A DNA stretch of 64,000 bases, from assembly GCA_963921825.1 (NCBI GenBank), contig OY997589.1, positions 372,001-436,000 of the forward strand. Reading direction: 5' to 3'. The DNA comes from Erodium maritimum (lineage: Eukaryota; Streptophyta; Magnoliopsida; Geraniales; Geraniaceae). The position numbers were made by a program, and so were the translations under genes. A model generated the notes under the pieces. It did no database searches. It was not told the origin of the DNA and saw nothing but the letters and a program-made list of their open reading frames with translations. Positions within the stretch are counted from its first letter, which is position 1. The number at the start of each line of letters is the position of its first letter. This document shows positions 30,841-42,527 of this stretch, in pieces.

Positions 30841-32765
30841 AGTGCTAGTTATGGGTAGATTTGACATTTGGCATTGGATTTTTGGTTGAGGTCACGAGGT
30901 AGTGGCATGTGTTGTGGGCGCACTAGTGTTGAAGGTTGAGTTGTGCCAATCTCTTACGAGGTTATAGCTTGAAAAAGTTTACTTGTGATGGAAGAAAAGA
31001 AAAGTCCACTCTTTAAACAGGAAAGCTCCATCTCTACATGTTGCATCAAGATCAAAGAAGCTTTCACATCTCACTGTGAGCTTGTGAGATAAGCATGAAG
31101 TTGCTATGTACTCTTTAAGATGCTCTTTTAGGGTTGTTATCAACCCACCAAGGTGGAAGAATATTACAGTTCCTCCTTGGTAAAATGTGATGATTATTGC
31201 TTGAGATGATGAAGATATGTGTATGTGGTGATGTATTGATGGACAAGTGTTGATTAGTTTACATTGTTGAGTGTATATATGTTAGTGTGATTGACTTGGA
31301 GGTAAAGTTTGATGGATAGATGTTTTAATATAGTTTATTTACAAATATTATATATGTATCTATATTTTCGATATAAGATTGTCACGTCTTTATTCATTTG
31401 TACATTAATTGAAATAGTTTGCATACTATAGGACTTTACCTATAAAATAATATATAGAATGAATCATTGGGTGTCTCTTCTGTGCCGATATTATCAATCT
31501 TCTTATTGCGTGCCGGAACATTGGTTTTATATTAGAGATTACCGAGAAATTTGAGTTGCTTGTTACTATTCACATGTGTTCTCTGATGTCGTCCAATCAT
31601 CTAGAGCTTTGGTTCTGGTTCACGTTTTGAATGTTTCGACGGACAGGCGTGTGGTTGGGATTCAGTGTCCTGTCATTTGTGCGAATGTGTTGCTTGAGAT
31701 GATTTCTGTTGATTCCATTCCACTTCTCCCACATGGTGTGATGAATGTGGGCATATCCCTGACCGTTGCGGGGGTGCTGCTTTGTGGGGCTCTGTCGATT
31801 GTCGTTGGGTCTTCGTGATCGATTGGAAACAAATCGGATAGGTAAGGGGACAGGGTAGATGACGACTCTGATGACTTGAACTCAACTTTGGACATGTACA
31901 CCGGTCTGAATATAACCCTCGTCTCGCTTGTGGATCGTTCGCAACAACCTCTTCATGTTGTTATTGTTGACGCCATTCCCTCTCAAGAGTTTCTCCGAGG
32001 TGTTCCTCGCTGCAACCTCTTCAGACTCTCGTCCCTTTCTCAGATCATTCACTCCCTCAATCGGATGTCCTTTTAGGGTTCTCCTTGTCGTTGAATTATG
32101 TTCGTACAGGGGAAAGCATTACCCACATCGTGGCAAGATTTACAGGAAACTTGAGGGTCCGCTATAGAGATTCGGCCGAGGAAGGCGTCAAGAAGGTTCA
32201 AACAGTGCGGAGCCCTCATTATAGTAATATGGTTTCTAACCCCGTCGGTTTCAAGCGGTGCTGAACTCGTCTTATGATCTCTTCCGTCCGTTTTTCAGAT
32301 CTGATAATCAATGGTAGTTCATAGATCATAGAATAAGAGCGGTTTATATTGAATAACGTCGTATGGTGACAGAGACGACGGGGATGGGCTGATTGGGCTG
32401 CTTTGTTTCTTCTCTTTGTTTGGTATGCCAAAAAAGATAAGAATAAGACAGGCATATACACATTATGGAAAGGTCTGTCACCATTGATGATGGGAAGAGA
32501 CTAGTGGTGGTTCGAGAACAAACTCAACACAGAGTCGCTACTACATTTAAGGTCACGATAACGATGCTCGATCCCACACCTTGAGAGCCGTATAAACAAC
32601 CTCGGTGGGTCACGTTTCATCTCATCATTTCTACTTATGTATCTTTCCCTTCACTAATCCAGTTACCCAAAACATGTGTCTATGGCTCCTCAACTGACCT
32701 GTCATAATTGTGACCTTAGAAGATCTCTCAGATTACTGTAGTTTTCAGATAGATCATGAGTCATA
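30841..32765. other. Gene-free spacer upstream of the XND1 TRIM array
   Basis: No recognisable gene. A stretch of more balanced composition at about 31560-32460 has 60-80 codon frames on both strands that match nothing I know. It may be a decayed gene or element. Confidence 0.5.
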
Positions 32766-33110
32766 TGTTAACGTTCAATCCAATCCAAAAGTTCGAGCTG
32801 ATAGACAGAGGTACATCAAGATGTATATCAAGGGATTTGGACATCTGCAAACAGAAATTGATAATATCCATACACTTTTGATGTGGGACTCACACTTCAA
32901 CGCTTCCCTTCACATGTAAAACTGGACATCTGCACGTGGGCTATAGCTGGACTGGACATCTGCACGTGGGCCGGAGACCACAGGATGGAGGTGACAAACA
33001 GGCCGTGAGCCGAACCAACTCTGATACCATGTTAAATCTCAATCCAACCTAAAAACTCGAACTAATGGGTGGAGTCATCAAGATGTATATCAAGGGATCT
33101 GGACATCTGC
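32766..33110 (-). mobile_element. TRIM element (copy 1) upstream of XND1
   Basis: Read on the minus strand: an LTR ending GGATTGAGATTTAACA at 33030, then the primer-binding site TGGTATCAGAGTTGG, a short internal domain with GTCACCTCCA and GTGGTCTCCG, then a second LTR (32902-32766) beginning TTGAAGTGTGAGTCCCACAT and ending GTTAACA. No coding capacity. The first LTR is truncated by neighbouring rearranged sequence at 33110-33300. Confidence 0.72.
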
Positions 33111-33322
33111 ATATAGAGCGAAGACCACTTCTTTTTCACCTCGAACTGTGTGTTCTTCTGGGTTTGCATGCTCTTTCTTGGTTGTTGTATTGTTTATTTC
33201 TTCTCTTGTATTTCTTTATAAGTCGATGTATGATCGTCTTTGGGGTTTCTTTTTCATGGATCTGTAGCCGGATCTTGTAACTTCTTTTTCACCTCATAAG
33301 TTATGCTTTTCACCTCACTTCT

Positions 33323-33644
33323 TTTTCAACTCGAACTGATGGTTGGATGACACATCAAGATGTATATCAAATGGTCAATTTATCTAATACATTTTTATGT
33401 GGGACTCACACTTTGACACCCCTTACGTGTAGGACCGGACATTTACACGTGGGCCATAACAATCTGTATATGGGACGGAGACCACGGGGTGGAGGTGACA
33501 AACAAGTCGTGGGCCGAACTAGCTCTAATACCATATTAAATCCCAATACAATCCAAAAGTTCAAACTATTAGGTAGAATCACCAAGATGTATATTAAGAG
33601 GTCAATTCATCACACACTTTTGATGTGGGACTCACACTTCAACA
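33323..33644 (-). mobile_element. TRIM element (copy 2) upstream of XND1
   Basis: Minus strand: LTR 33644-33534 starting TGTTGAAGTGTGAGTCCCAC, primer-binding site TGGTATTAGAGC at 33533-33522, internal domain, a purine-rich tract (CACGTAAGGGG), then a partial second LTR from 33418 starting TGTCAAAGTGTGAGTCC. Its end is about 110 bp from the XND1 TATA-like motif and 150 bp from the start codon. Confidence 0.75.
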
Positions 33645-33749
33645 TCACATTACTCAACTATTTCGAAAAAACTTTAATAGTTATGGAATGATGTAACGCA
33701 TCATTCGTTCATGTTAGTAACCTGTCGAACTCTTTGCATGCTTTTCGGT

Positions 33750-33756
33750 TATAAAT
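33750..33756 (+). promoter_or_regulatory. Possible XND1 TATA box
   Basis: TATAAAT 39 bases before the first base of the start codon. If used, the 5' leader is very short. An upstream site is possible. Confidence 0.4.
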
Positions 33757-33794
33757 TCGACCCTTTTTTTGATGTGTTGCTCATCTTTGGAGAG

Positions 33795-35998
33795 ATGGGA
33801 GATGGGAAATTCAACCTCCCGCCGGGGTTTCAGTTCCGTCCGACCGATGAGGATCTTGTGATTCACTTCCTCAGTCACAAGGCTTTGGATTCGGTTTCTT
33901 GTCCCAATATCATTCCTGATCTTGACCGTCGCATGCACAGTCCTTGGGAGTTGGATGGTATGTGATTCCTCTTCTGGTTCTTGTGTTCTTGAAGCTAAGT
34001 TTATGCAAGTTCTTGTGTTCTTGATCATATGAATTGATTGTATCTATATGTAAAAGTTTAGTCTATCCAAGTTCTTGCCTTCTTGCACATTCTTGATCAG
34101 ATGAATCGATTATATCTATCCCTGAAACCAAGTCTTTGCATGTTCTTGCACGTTTTTGATCATGTGAAAATCAATTATATCTATCCCTGAAACTAAGTCT
34201 TTGCATGTTCTTGCACGCTTTTGATCCTGTGAATATCGATTACATCTATCCCTGAAACTAAGTCTTTGCATGTTCTTGCACGTTTTTGGTCATGTGAAAA
34301 TCGATTATCTCTATCCCTGAAACTAAGTCTTTGCATGTTCTTGCACGCTTTTGATCCTGTGAAAATCGATTATATCTATCCCTGAAACTAAGTCTTTGCA
34401 AGTTCTTGATCACTCGAATCGATTATATCTATCCCTGAAGCTAAGTTTAGGCAAGTTCTTGATCACCTGAATCGATTATATCTATCCCTAAAGCTAAGTT
34501 TAGGCAATTTCTTGCGATCTTTATCATGTGAATTGATTATATCGATCCCTGAAGCCAAGTCTGTCCAAGTTCTTATGATCTTGCAGGTTCTTGATCATGT
34601 GAATATAATATATCTATCCCTGAAACAAAGTTTAGGCAAGTTCTTGGGATCTTGATCATGTGAATCGATTATATCGATCCCTGAAGCCAAGTCTATGCAG
34701 GTTAAGTTCTTTCATTCTTGATCATGTGAGACCATTATGTTTATCTCTGAAGATAAGTTCATGCAAGTTCTTGCGTTCTTGATCATAAGAATCAATTGTA
34801 TCTATCCCTAAAGCTATCTATGCAAGTTCTTGAGGTCTTGATCACGAAAAGCGATTATATCAATCTCTGAAGTTAAGTCTATGCAAATTCTTGCGTTCTT
34901 GATCATAGCAATCGATTGTATCCATCCTTGAAAGTTTATGCAAGTTATTGCGTTTTTGATCACGTGAATCGATTATATCTATCCCTGAAGCTAATTCTAC
35001 GCAAATTCTTGCACGTTCTTGATCATGTGAATCGATTATATCGATCACTGAAAGCTAAGTCTATGCAAGTTCTTGTGTTCTTGCACATTCTTGATCATGT
35101 GAATCGATTATATATCTATCCTCGAAGCTAAGTTTATACGAATTCTTGCATTCTTGTTGATGTGAATCGATTCTATCTATCTCTAAAGCTATGTTCTTTC
35201 GTTCTTGATCATATGAATCGATTACATCTATCTTAGCATTCCAAGTCTATGCAAGTTATCACGTTCTTGAACCGAAGTTTCATTGAATTTTTGGCACAGG
35301 CAAGGCAATGTCAGATGGAGATCAATGGTACTTCTTCAGCAGAACGACGGAGAAGGAAGTAACAAAGAAGAACGGGTTCTGGAAGCGACTAGAAGTCGAA
35401 GAACCCGTTTTCACAAGCACTGGTAAAGAAGTCGGAATCAAAAAGTATTTCGTGTTCTGTTCCGACGAAGAAGCTAGGGCGAGCTCGGAGACGGATTGGG
35501 TCATGGTGGAGTATAGTCTCTGTAACTGTGGGATGATGACTAGTGCATGGTTGAACAGAAGAAGGAACAGAAAATTAGTAAGTCTAACTCGTGAAGTTGA
35601 GGCGTTATCGATAACATATTGTTACCTTTCGTTTATTATAAAAAAACGGATTTGGGTCATTATGTCCCACAAAAAAACACAAATAAACGAGGAAGATAAC
35701 CTTGTGTGTTTGTGTTCTTCATAAAATCATCATTTCTTTCTAACTCCAAGTGTTTTTTATTAATATGAAATGTGACAATGTTAACTAATAAGCGCATTCG
35801 GAAAATGATTTTTATAACGATTTTTTTGTTGTTTGACATGCGTAGGACCATGGAAAGTGGGTTCTGTGTCGAGTTTACGAGAAGAAAGGAAAGTTCGATC
35901 GGAGTTTCTGCAACGACGATGATGGGAGTGATCTTTCTTATCTAGATGAGATGTTCTTGTCGTTGGATGATGATCTTGATGAGATATGTTCAAGTTAG
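33795..35998 (+). CDS. XND1: NAC transcription factor, XND1/NAC104 type
   Basis: NAC-domain transcription factor. Arabidopsis XND1 (NAC104) represses xylem vessel secondary wall formation and programmed death. Exons 33795-33957, 35300-35577 and 35846-35998 (594 bp, 197 residues) fit the XND1 three-exon layout and size. NAC subdomains: A (NLPPGFQFRPTDEDLVIHFL, consensus Arg and His replaced by Gln and Arg), B (NIIPDLD), C/D (DQWYFFSRTTEKEV through EVGIKKYFVF) and E (DHGKWVLCRVYEKK). The tail LSYLDEMFLSLDDDLDEI matches the XND1 C terminus. Where I recall a Cys in Arabidopsis, inside the LxCxE-like retinoblastoma-binding motif, this gene has Tyr. Start chosen at MGDGKF, as in the family. Two TRIMs lie directly upstream, and intron 1 (33958-35299) is a minisatellite. 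Confidence 0.93.
33970..35290 (+). repeat. About 20-unit minisatellite filling XND1 intron 1
   Basis: Units of about 52-70 bp, each with the core GTGAATCGATTATATCTATC, then CCTGAAGCTAAGTCT, GCAAGTTCTTGC and TTCTTGATCATG. I count about 20 copies of the ATCGATT-TATATCTATC block between 34030 and 35235. Units at 34140-34390 are nearly identical and about 60-70 bp long, others diverged. Every unit offers TGATCA and often ATCGAT palindromes. The array accounts for nearly the whole intron. Confidence 0.9.
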
Positions 35999-36022
35999 CA
36001 AGACATTTTCTTGTACATGTTG

Positions 36023-37473
36023 CAGGGTCGGCCCAATGATGATTGAGGCCTAAAACAAGAATTTGATCGATAACTTTTTTTCTTATGAAATAATATAATA
36101 GAATAATAAGTAAATTTGTTCATATAAAAAAATTATACTAGATGATATTTAACAAATGAGCTTAACCATCTATTTATAACCATAAAAAATCTAAAATGGA
36201 TGTTGGATATTAGTTTCTAACAAGACACCCTCGATGAATAATATTTATCATCTAGAACTCCATACAAAAATCCAAATATTTAAGGATTTATATTTATCCC
36301 TAAATAATATATATTCAAAATAATTCTATATAAATTACATTAAATTATCTAGAATATATGTGACGTCGTGTATGGATAGCTATTGTCGTTATCTTCTAGA
36401 AATTTCCACATTTAAAATAATTTTAAAATAATAAATATAGTTTTTAACTATGATCAATCAAATATAACCAAAAATAAGAAACCCGTTTGAACTTAGAATA
36501 ATGGTGGGTAGTAAGTAGGTGAGAATTTTCGAGAACTAAGGGTATTCAGTATTGAAACCCACCATTTAAAAAGGACAAGCCCAACACATTCTCCTGGTTA
36601 CCTCGGGATATATGTCCAACTTTATTTAATTGGTTTTGCTCTCTAAAGATTAAAGATGCTTATAAACAAATTCATGTTTATTGGTCTTTTTGATTTTGGA
36701 CTAAGGAACTTGAAATAAATCTTCATTCATGTTCATGGTCTCTAGTTTGCTATCCGTTGAGCATCTTTATGTCAACAATTGGGAAACCTCTCCCTCGCTA
36801 ATGAGCGAATCATTTTTCTAAAGTCTGAATAATACAACTTCATGTAATATGTATATAAAGTCAACTCTACTTACTATCTTGATTAATAATGTAATGAAAC
36901 TTTCGTAATACCTCTTTTATTGCAATAATTTTGGAATGGTTTCTCTTTCACAGTTTAATTTCTCATATTATTTTGGTTTAAACATTTTCTTAATGAAGTT
37001 GTTAAATTGTTTGTCATTATTCAAACAAATACTATAGTGTGTTTATATAAATATTCACACTTTTTTTCTTTTGTATTGTTCTATTCTTTTGTTTGGTCCC
37101 TATTTTTAGTCCACTAATCACTGGTAAATTAAACTTTCATGTTTTTTTTCGTTAACCATAGTTTTCACTGCTAAATAAAGATCCATAGAGTTGTTAGAAC
37201 GTTCAACAATCAAGAAAAGTGTTCTTCCTTTGGGATGAGAATTGTTTTTTTTTTCTAAAAAACAAATTTTTAATCGAGATCAATATTGACACAAATTTGC
37301 ATAATTTTAAAATTAAAAGTCTAATACTTTCGTTTGATTAGACTTAATCAAGTAGCACCAAATCCTTAATATTTTGGGGTCGTTTTTGATCCAAGGTTTT
37401 AAACGGCTGATTATTTAATTTTTATGAGGCCTTAAGCGGTTGCTTAACTCGCTTAAAGCTTGAGACGACCCTG
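36023..37473. mobile_element. Non-autonomous hAT-like element (1.45 kb)
   Basis: Left end CAGGGTCGGCCCAATGATGA, right end inverted CAGGGTCGTCTCAAGCTTTA. Flanks ACATGTTG (36015-36022) and ATATTTTG (37474-37481) match at 6 of 8, a decayed 8-bp hAT target duplication. No transposase frame. It begins 25 bp after the XND1 stop codon, so it may lie inside that gene's 3' UTR. Left end shared with 28996-29345. Confidence 0.7.
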
Positions 37474-37907
37474 ATATTTTGCTATAGTGGATTGAGCTTG
37501 ACTCAATGTATATGTATCAAAATTGTATTTATACCAAATACTTTTCCATAACATCAGAAAATGAAATCTACACCATCAGAAAATCGGTGTGATAATATGA
37601 AATCTAAAAAACGCTTCAAAATGATGATATTACCCTTAAAATTAAAGAACAATAAATCAATTTTCCATATCCTTTAAATGTCTTACTCTGTATGGAAAAA
37701 TAAGAGATGAAATTTTAGATCTTACAATTGTACCTACATTTTAGACTGAATCCAATGTACCTTAAGATAATTAAGATTACAAAACACTTCCATTACTTGA
37801 TAATAACAAGGCCAAGTACATATATTCTAGGCACAATCAAGTTTGGCTTTTTATTGGCAAAACACTTAAGTTGATAACCAAATTCAAGTTCAGTACTAAG
37901 TGAAGAA

Positions 37908-40900
37908 TCACAAAGACGAAGCTTTCTCGTTGAGTGATTCCTTGACGGCCTTCAAGAGCAAGGGCATTAGTTTCTGATTGGTGACTATAATGCCGGTGTC
38001 AAGATCAAGATACTTTCCCTTCGAGAAATCCAAGGGGTTCCCTGCAGCATCCGTGGCCACGCCTCCAGCTTCTGCAGAATTTTCATGCTTAGTGAAGGAA
38101 TGAGAATAATAATAACTGACATAGTCATTGAACTGTAATAAACTACTAATTTTGCAATTATCCCTTAAGAATATGTTGATTTAGCCGCACAGCCTATCAA
38201 AGGGGCTAAATCCGTGTGAACTTTGCAAGTTGGAGGACTAAATTGCCATTTTTTAAAAGGTTTATCACACCTAAGTTTCAAATTTGTTTTGCTGCTATTT
38301 TATTTTTAAAAAAATCATATACCTCTTTTTGGCCAGAAAATGATGAAATTCCATTTACCCTAATCTTTAAAAAATGCCCTTTTTCCGTCTTCTTAATAGC
38401 TTTATCTTTTAAGGAGTCTTTTTACATCTACTCAACCGTTTTGGATGTTTATGAAATCTCTATCTAGATTAGGGTCAAGGCATTTTCGTCATTTTCTGGC
38501 AAAAAAAGAGGTCTTTGAAACTTAGATGTACCTAGGTAAAAATCGTGTAAACTTTGGTATAGTTACGTGTTATTAACCTTAACGCATGGACTGAAGTGAT
38601 CATTTTCTAATACTTTGAGAGACTATTTCGGTAAATATTTCCTAATCGAGGAGGGAAATAATAGAGACATAAAGGGAATTGTCATACCAGTCACAACAAT
38701 GCACCCAGCAGCATGATCCCATATCTTCTCCCGATACCCTTTATGAGGAAAGCGAAGGTATATAGCTCCATCTCCTCTGGACAGAGCCCCATACTTCGCC
38801 TGGCTGTCAATTCTCACGGGTGGTGCTTTGACACCGAGTTTCTGTCCACAAAGAACCATTTTAGTAAAACCATCCAAAAATGAAAAGCAATATGGTGAGT
38901 GAAGTTTTCAGTACATTCGCTATAGAGCTTGACAAGTCGTGCAAGGAGTGAGCTGCTTCGAATGATTCGAAGAACGACGCTTCTTCGGGGTTTTCAGTAG
39001 CACTGACATGGACCTGTGGAGGGAGCGCTATGTTTAATTATTATTTCAAATTTAAATAATTATAATTATTTTTAAAATTTAAACTTCTGAGGGTAAAATC
39101 ATCATTTTAAAACAAATTTATACAAAATGCAAAAAAAAGACAAGTTCAGGGCATTTTTTGCAATTATCAACGAGGGCTACAAATTGCAATAAGTGAATAC
39201 ATTAGGGTACCTTTTTGCAGTTAGCCCTTGAATATATTTGGATAGAAGTACAAACCTTGATTGGAGAAGAAGAAGAACCGTTGAGTGATTGCATGAAGGT
39301 TCCTTCACCAAGTTTAGCGAAGAAAAGGCAACCGATTTCGTCATTCGAGCTTTGATCATTGTTGCTTGCAATGGAAGCTAGAGGAAGATTTGGGCAAGCT
39401 AGGACACCCAATACTACTTTGCCTTGATCGAGCAAAGCTAGCGCTATTGCATACTGATCTCCTCTTAGAAACCTGTCATGGTGCGTTCAACGTGAGCGGG
39501 TAAAACTGAAAAATATTGTGACTTTATCGTATTCTATCAACATCACATTAACTATTTTGGCTTTCTTTTAGTAGGATTTAGGATTTAGGGATTGGCGAAG
39601 GCAAGCATGATTGCCTATGGGTACCTACATAGCTTTTTTCACCAGAAAATGACAAAAACGCCCTTGACCATAATCTCAAAAAAGACACCATAACCACCAA
39701 AAACACTTTGATTAGATGTAAAAAGAACTCCTTAAAAGATAAAACTATTAAAAAGACAAGTGTTTTTTTATTAGATCAGGATCAAGGGTATTTTTGTCAT
39801 TTTCAGGTAAAAAAGAGCTCTCTGAATTTTTTGAAACCTATGGTAGCTACAAACTGAGTTTGGAATTTAGAAGTAGCTAGATGAAATACATATAATCTTA
39901 GGTGTAGCTAGGTGTAACTAACCCTTTTGAGAAATATCTATGTCATATGAGTTATGAGGCTCACCCTTTAGTGCCGTCTATAGGGTCTAAAACCCAATGC
40001 CTTCCGTTAGGGCCACCTTCAGAGTTTCCACAATCTATGGCCCTAACCACTTCTTCGGTAGATAAAGAAGAAACATCATACGATCCATCACTCACGATCG
40101 TGTCGTTCACAAGTGTTGTAATGCGCTGTAGCGTTTCTTGAGCATCATCCTTGCGAAGATCTCCAGAATCCTAGAAAGATAGAACAATCATATAATCAAT
40201 TTTGGGGATTGAAAGTGGTTAAGTAAATAAGAGTTAAGACAGTTGAAGAGCTTACCTCCTCGGCCACTAAAGAGAACGGTTCAGAAGTAATTTCTCTCCC
40301 AAGGACAAAACTGACCAGGGCTTGTGAGCCTAGAGCCAGGATCGAAACAATGATATTACAAAATAGGTAATAGCTTTTCTTTTGCATCAACAGAAATAAA
40401 TAACTGTGTGAGGAAGTGATTAAAACAAATATCTGATCATTATGAAAAGAAGAGTTCAGAGATGCAAACCATAGTCAGCCACTGTGACCGGACTTTTATC
40501 GGATTTTGATTGGACATCGGACTTAACCAATGCCTTCTGCACCTTCTGGAGAGAGAAAGACAACAGTGAACAGAATCAGATTAGCGGAACAAAGTATTAC
40601 TTCTAGGGATAATTGCAAAAAAGTACCCTAAGGTATTCACTTTATTTGACTTTTTTCATTTTCTTGCCTAAGATTAAATCAAAAACCCAACTGAGAGTAA
40701 ACAGTAACATTGTGCACATTTTTTTTTAAATTTCTAATTCCTTCTATATAATAACCCTTTTCCAGGTTTGATGAGTTTGATTAAAAGTACAACCTACCCC
40801 CACTACCCTTCAGCTACAGGAGTCCGGTTAACGACTACAAATTTAATTCCAATTTTTATGGATTTGGTTTGAATTGTTCAAAAGCGTACACCCACTTTAC

Positions 40901-42527
40901 TGATTCCTCATTAGTTTAATGACCAAAAATTTAATTGAACAAGCCACTGAAGTTCCATTGTGATAGTTAATAATGATGTCATAAAACTGATACTGAACCT
41001 TTCGAATTTCAATCCAAACTCGTTGCAATACAACTTAATTGCATGCTTCACACACATTTCGCATAATTACAGGCATTGTGTTTGTCATTTGAAGCCTCAA
41101 AGATCTAAACAAAAATATGTTTCATAGGTTCCTAGAATCAATAATCAAACAGCCACATAAACCCCTAAATGTGATCTTCAAAACAAGAGCCTCATACTAC
41201 CATCAGACAATTTGGAGGAAAAGCCCCAAACTTTCGATCAATCCACAACATGGGTCAACACAAAATCAAATTTTTAGTTTCTGGGTCCTACTAAATTTCA
41301 CTTTCCAACACAACCAACCACATTCAGAAACTAAGCAGGTGAATTCACAACTTTGTAATGCAGCCTCAAAGAACAGTTTGACCTAAACAAATATAAACTT
41401 CATTGGTTACCAGAATCAATAATCAAGCATCCACATAAACCCATAAAAGCAACCTCCACATCAGAAGCAATCACACCAACATAAACCCCTAAATTCTCAA
41501 CTTTGTAATGCAGCCTCAAAGAACCGTTTGACCTAAACAAATATACATTTCATTGGTTACCAGAATCAATAATCAAGCAACCACATAAACCCCTAAATGC
41601 AATCTCCGCAACAGAAGCAATCACACCAACACTAAACAACTGAAGCAAAAAGCCCAAACTCATGATCAACCATAACACCCATCAGCAAAAATCACATTTC
41701 TAGGTTCTGGTGGGTCTCGCTAAATCTCACTCCCCCGCACAATCACATCATCAAACTAAGCATAAGAGAACTTGGGTTCATACCATACAGCAAATTCAAC
41801 AAATGGGTAGTGCCCAAACAACAACAATCCACCTAAATCACGATCATCAGTAGAGTACAAAATCACATTTCTAGGTTATGGGTTTCGCTAAATTTCACTT
41901 TCCAGTACAATCACATTCAGAAACTAAACAAATGGGGGCAAAAGGAAGCATGGCTTCAGAGCAAATATCACAAATTGGTAATGCAGCCTCATCGAACAGT
42001 TGACCTAAACAATGAAATGTTTCACCGATTCCATGAATCAACAATGCAATCTCCACAACAAAAGCATGACACTACCACTAGAGAATTGAAGCAAAAAGCC
42101 CCAAACTTTTGATCAATCCACAACACCCATCAGCAAAAATCACATTCCTAGGTTCTGGGTCTCGCTAAATCTCACTCCCCAGCACAATCACATCATAAAC
42201 CAAGCAGATAGAGGCAAAACAAAACTTGGGTTCATACCAAACAGCAAATTCAACAAATGGGTGGTGCTCAAACAACAACAATTCACCTAAATCACGATCA
42301 TCGAGAGAGTACAAACGAGAGACAAGAGAGAGAGAGTGAGGGAGCATTGCCTGGCAGAGACGAGCAGCGAGAGAGGCTGCCTTCTTGGCGGCGGCGAGCT
42401 CCTTGTCGTAAGGCATTGAGGAAACAACTCTTACTAGAGTCACTGACGAGGTTCTGGAGAAGAGAGAAGGAGGCGATTTGGGGGAGAAAGCTGAAAAGGT
42501 CGCGAGTCTCAGGCCATTTATGAACAT
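37908..42527 (-). CDS. SAL1: SAL1, 3'(2'),5'-bisphosphate nucleotidase
   Basis: Dephosphorylates 3'-phosphoadenosine 5'-phosphate (PAP) to AMP, keeping the plastid-to-nucleus stress signal PAP low; also described with inositol polyphosphate 1-phosphatase activity. Exons: 42351-42527, 40470-40545, 40256-40329, 39965-40170, 39256-39472, 38915-39013, 38688-38841, 37908-38071; 388 residues, phases consistent. Lithium-sensitive phosphatase motifs: VAEE (exon 3), WVLDPIDGT (exon 4) and WDHAAG (exon 7). The cytosolic-type start would be MPYDKEL at 42416, but the frame is open upstream to an in-frame ATG at 42527 that adds 37 residues rich in Ser, Arg and Val, as in the plastid/mitochondrial-targeted Arabidopsis protein; I chose that start. 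Intron 1 (40546-42350) has a GC donor and is 1.8 kb of internal duplications. Introns 4 and 7 hold foldback elements. Confidence 0.94.
38255..38545. repeat. Foldback element in SAL1 intron 7
   Basis: Inverted arms: CACACCTAAGTTTCAA with TTGAAACTTAGATG, and GCCAGAAAATGATGAAA with CGTCATTTTCTGGC. A relative with the same CAGAAAATGACAAAAACGCC arm lies at about 39625-39935 in intron 4. No coding sequence. Confidence 0.65.
39625..39935. repeat. Foldback element in SAL1 intron 4
   Basis: Arms built on CACCAGAAAATGACAAAAAC (left) and ATTTTTGTCATTTTCAGG (right), with a GATCAAGGG / CCCTTGACC pair. Same family as 38255-38545. Ends just before the exon 4 donor at 39964. Confidence 0.6.
41060..42325. 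repeat. Nested direct repeats in SAL1 intron 1
   Basis: Several related units. AATCAATAATCAA(G/A)CA(A/T/G)CCACATAAACCC recurs at about 41140, 41410 and 41565. CAGCCTCA with GAACAGTTTGACCTAAACAA recurs at about 41360, 41510 and 41985. A block of about 180 bp starting AAAATCACATT(T/C)CTAGGTT and ending CACCTAAATCACGATCATC lies at about 41690-41855 and 42135-42302. The second long copy runs into the coding exon's own flank, suggesting the intron grew by local duplication. Confidence 0.8.

Noticed and set aside
31576..31901. 80-codon hydrophobic frame on plus and 79-codon frame on minus
   Set aside because: Mutually overlapping, no start context or family resemblance. Possibly a decayed element but not a supportable gene.
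33970..35290. CRISPR-like look of the regularly spaced repeats
   Set aside because: Repeats and spacers are both conserved between units, the array lies within a spliced plant intron and no cas genes exist. It is a minisatellite.
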